64,000 nt of DNA from Prosthecobacter sp. (GTDB lineage: Bacteria > Verrucomicrobiota > Verrucomicrobiia > Verrucomicrobiales > Verrucomicrobiaceae), in the NCBI GenBank assembly GCA_021733925.1, contig JAIPJY010000020.1:1-64000 (forward strand). The letters are read 5' to 3'. The position numbers were made by a program, and so were the translations under genes. This document shows positions 61,853 through 64,000 of the stretch, in pieces (the stretch's first letter is position 1; each line of letters starts with the position of its first letter). The notes beneath the pieces are model-generated. The model was not told where the DNA came from, made no database searches, and saw only the letters and a list, made by a program, of their open reading frames with translations.

Positions 61853-62449
61853 CTACCTCACCCGCGCCGGTTTCCGGACCACCTTGGCGGGGGCACGTTT
61901 CACCGGACGCTTAAGTTTCGGCTTCGGCTTGGACACCGGTTTGGCAGGAGCCTTCTCCCCACGCAGCTCGCGCAGTTCTTTCTCGACCTCGGCCAGACGG
62001 CGCGAAGTGGCCTCCAGCTTGCGCACAACAAGGCGCGCGACGAATTCATACAGCGCCGCATGGAAATCCGGGTCTTCCTCACGCGGATGGATGTCCTGCA
62101 GGAATTTCTGATCCACCGCGAGGCAGACCGCCTTTGTGGAGGCGATGACAGAAGCCAGACGCTTGTCGTGGTTCACGAGCGCCAGCTCGCCGAAAACCTC
62201 CCCAATGCGGGTGATGGCAGCCACTTTCTTGCTGCCGACCCGCACCTCCAGCTCACCGCTGAGCAGGACGTAGATGCGGGAGTCGATGCTGCCCTCCTTG
62301 ATGATGTGGTCACCCGTTTCGCACTGCAGCAGGCTGCTGGAGTTCAAAACATCATCAAGCTGGTCATCGCTAAAGCTGGCGAGAGCAGGCACCGCACGCA
62401 AAGGCGACGGGCTGTGCTTCTCGTCATGGATGTAAGCAAACTCTTTCAT
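61853..62449 (-). CDS. Cyclic nucleotide-binding domain protein with basic C-terminal tail
   Basis: 198 residues. Residues 20-130 form a CRP-like cyclic nucleotide-binding beta-roll (LLQCETGDHIIKEGSIDSRI, then YVLLSGELEV; GEVFGELALVNHDKRLASVI). A short coiled coil follows (RRLAEVEKELRELRG), then a Lys/Pro/Arg/Ala tail of about 40 residues (PKPKLKRPVKRAPAKVVRKP). The DNA-binding helix-turn-helix of CRP is absent. The phosphate-cassette arginine of true cAMP binders is not obvious (ELALVNHDKRLAS). The tail resembles histone H1-like bacterial proteins. Confidence 0.85.
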   Translation of the reverse strand: MKEFAYIHDEKHSPSPLRAVPALASFSDDQLDDVLNSSSLLQCETGDHIIKEGSIDSRIYVLLSGELEVRVGSKKVAAITRIGEVFGELALVNHDKRLASVIASTKAVCLAVDQKFLQDIHPREEDPDFHAALYEFVARLVVRKLEATSRRLAEVEKELRELRGEKAPAKPVSKPKPKLKRPVKRAPAKVVRKPARVR

Positions 62450-62502
62450 GGAATTGCCCGGATTCTGTCAGGAGGAGGGCGGGCGGGAAAGATAAATTTT
62501 GG

Positions 62503-63474
62503 TCATTTTCCGCCACTTTTCACCGCCGCATCATACGCAGCCCAGAAGCTGGCCGGCGGCATCAGGTCCTTGCCGCCGTCGTCAAAGCGGGTGCCGATCT
62601 CCTGCAACGGCAGCGATTTCGCCACCTCAATGCCCGCCGTGATGTTCGCCGGGGTGAACACAAGCCGCGTGAGCTTCATGCCCTTTAGCGGGGTCAAATC
62701 CGTCACTGGCGTCTCCGCAATGTGCAGCCGCTGCAGGGCCGTGCCGGTCAGTGGAGAGAGATCCTTCACCTTCGTTCGGTGCAGCGTCACGCTGACCAGC
62801 GGCACCGTTTTCAGCGCGCTGATGTCCGCCACCGGGCAGTCCGTCAGCCACAGCATCTGGATCGGGCAATGGGCGATGCCCGAGATGTCCCCAATCGGGC
62901 AGCCGACCGCATTCAGCTCCACCAGCGGCATGTTTTCCAGCGCCGCCAGGTTTTCCACCGGCGTGCGGCTCAGGTACAGCTTTTCCAGCGGCATGCCACG
63001 GATCGGCGAAAGATCCCGCACCTTCGTGTCTTCAAGGTACAGCTCCACCAGCTTCTTGCCCTGCATCGGCCTCAGGTCAGTGATCGGCGTCTCGCTCAGA
63101 TCCAGCGCCAGCGGCTCGATGTGTTCGAGAAACTTCACGTTCTCAATCTTCGCACCCCGCAGGCTCAGCGCGATCACCTTCCCGTCTTCGATGTTGAACT
63201 GCCCGTCGCCGCTATAAGTCGGATTATGATACTTGATCTCCGTATGCATCATCTCCTGCGTCCAATACACCTTCTTCGGCGCGTCCTTCGCCGGAGTTGG
63301 AGCGGCTGGTGCCGCAGTCACTTTCTCCACCTTCTCCGGCGCATCCTTTGCCGGAGTTGAAGCGGCTGGGGCCGCAAGCGCTTCCGTCACCGGCTTCGGC
63401 GCAGACGCAGGTTTCTTGGCCTCATCACCACACTGGGTCAAAAGAAGAGGAAGGAGGAGCAGGCAGGGCTTCAT
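62503..63474 (-). CDS. Leucine-rich-repeat lipoprotein
   Basis: 323 residues. The lipoprotein signal (MKPCLLLLPLLLTQCG) supports the start at 63474. A Pro/Ala/Lys linker follows with a repeated segment (TPAKDAPEKVEKVTAAPAAP, then TPAKDAPKKV). About eight LRR units of 22-23 residues come next (PLALDLSETPITDLRPMQGK, LVELYLEDTKVRDLSPIRGM, PLEKLYLSRTPVENLAALEN, and so on), in the internalin-like L-x-L-x-x-T-x-(V/I)-x-D-L-x-P style. It is an envelope protein, probably for binding a partner protein. Confidence 0.85.
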   Translation of the reverse strand: MKPCLLLLPLLLTQCGDEAKKPASAPKPVTEALAAPAASTPAKDAPEKVEKVTAAPAAPTPAKDAPKKVYWTQEMMHTEIKYHNPTYSGDGQFNIEDGKVIALSLRGAKIENVKFLEHIEPLALDLSETPITDLRPMQGKKLVELYLEDTKVRDLSPIRGMPLEKLYLSRTPVENLAALENMPLVELNAVGCPIGDISGIAHCPIQMLWLTDCPVADISALKTVPLVSVTLHRTKVKDLSPLTGTALQRLHIAETPVTDLTPLKGMKLTRLVFTPANITAGIEVAKSLPLQEIGTRFDDGGKDLMPPASFWAAYDAAVKSGGK

Positions 63475-63582
63475 CCCATGGGCATGGCGGATTTCAGTCA
63501 GGGTTGCAAGCCGGAAGTGAAAACATTCCAGCTTCATCGACAAGGTTGAAGACTGCATCGTTAGACGCCAGTCTCACAACCC

Positions 63583-64000
63583 ATGACAAAAGCCTTGGAG
63601 CGCGACCTCAAGAAACTCGAATCCCGCGCTTATCATGCTGCGGAATGGGCCAAGGACACTTTGCGCCGCTACCACGCTGCGTTTCCCAAGTTGCAGGATG
63701 CGGCAGCGACACGGTTACGTGTGCTCTACGAATGGATGTTCGTCCCGCCGACGCTATGGCCGTTCAATATCCACGCGATGCTGAATGACCTTCTTGCTGC
63801 CTTGGAACAAGGCAAACGCCTGAGCCGACAGCAGTGCCTCATCATCGACATACTGCCTGCACCACCCGATGAAACCATCTGTGCAGCGGTGGCCGATCAC
63901 GAGCGCCACGTCCAGAGCGGCAGCTACGAAAACCTCGTTAAAACACAGGCCAAGTTCACTCAGGCCGAACTCGCCATCCGCACCGACCCAGAGCTGCAAC
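63583..64000 (+). CDS. Hypothetical protein, runs off the window
   Basis: The ATG at 63583 opens a frame with no stop to the end of the window, 139 codons. It begins MTKALERDLKKLESRAYHAA, then EWAKDTLRRYHAAFP. It is helical and charged, with LYEWMFVPPTLWPFNIHAML in the middle. No family was recognised. It is divergent from the LRR lipoprotein gene; the 108-bp gap would hold both promoters. Confidence 0.55.
   Translation, partial: MTKALERDLKKLESRAYHAAEWAKDTLRRYHAAFPKLQDAAATRLRVLYEWMFVPPTLWPFNIHAMLNDLLAALEQGKRLSRQQCLIIDILPAPPDETICAAVADHERHVQSGSYENLVKTQAKFTQAELAIRTDPELQ

Overview
The window is a high-GC bacterial chromosome segment that most likely comes from the Verrucomicrobia, near Prosthecobacter/Verrucomicrobiaceae. 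This is inferred from two large secreted proteins of the 'membrane-bound dehydrogenase plus Pirellula/Verrucomicrobium-type haem domain' kind, Tat-exported Gfo/Idh/MocA proteins, a chlamydia-like class I ribonucleotide reductase, and the intergenic repeats. No rRNA, tRNA or CRISPR array was recognised.

Layout. 1-870: the 3' end of an ISL3-like insertion sequence that cuts a Sel1-repeat gene, then an AT-rich orphan ORF. 890-5560: nrdB-nrdA on the minus strand behind two NrdR-type boxes. NrdB lacks the radical tyrosine. 5800-9205: a peptidoglycan amidase, a TPR-AAA ATPase and a TPR membrane protein. 9210-10101: a VapBC-type toxin-antitoxin pair between 58-bp direct repeats that copy the end of the neighbouring haem-protein gene. 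10046-18132: haem protein, Ser/Thr kinase fused to a receiver domain, Gfo/Idh oxidoreductase, MOSC and MobA pair, DUF5329-like protein and RsmE. 18309-24790: an orphan membrane protein with an internally duplicated membrane unit, aminopeptidase P, an active HtrA-like protease next to a dead PDZ-interrupted one, and dihydrolipoamide dehydrogenase. 24850-34720: an orphan gene, a Tat-exported amidohydrolase, an MFP-ATPase-permease export operon, a Phd/MazF pair with a frameshifted toxin, a second haem protein with a C-terminal discoidin domain, a divergent PAS-AraC regulator and a GNAT enzyme.

34790-53106: RecD2 helicase, then a long co-directional cluster: coiled-coil membrane protein, MoxR ATPase, membrane protein, ABC ATPase, two permeases, DUF58, BatA-like protein and a double-VWA protein. 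A complete, lower-GC type II restriction-modification system (restriction enzyme, controller, C5-methyltransferase) interrupts it at 38334-40766. A 40-bp perfect palindrome lies between the controller and methyltransferase genes. Apart from this interruption most genes overlap or nearly touch, so the cluster probably acts as one unit joining a MoxR/VWA chaperone module to an ABC-2 transporter.

53260-64000: Gfo/Idh oxidoreductase, AlgH-family protein, a large Lys/Pro/Glu-rich secreted protein and its partner, FmdB zinc ribbon, AraC regulator, small membrane protein, RlmN, a cyclic-nucleotide-binding protein with a histone-like tail, an LRR lipoprotein and a gene running off the end.

Scattered between genes are short GTAG-headed hairpins with covarying stems and a conserved TCC loop. 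They look like REP elements of the RAYT-dependent type.
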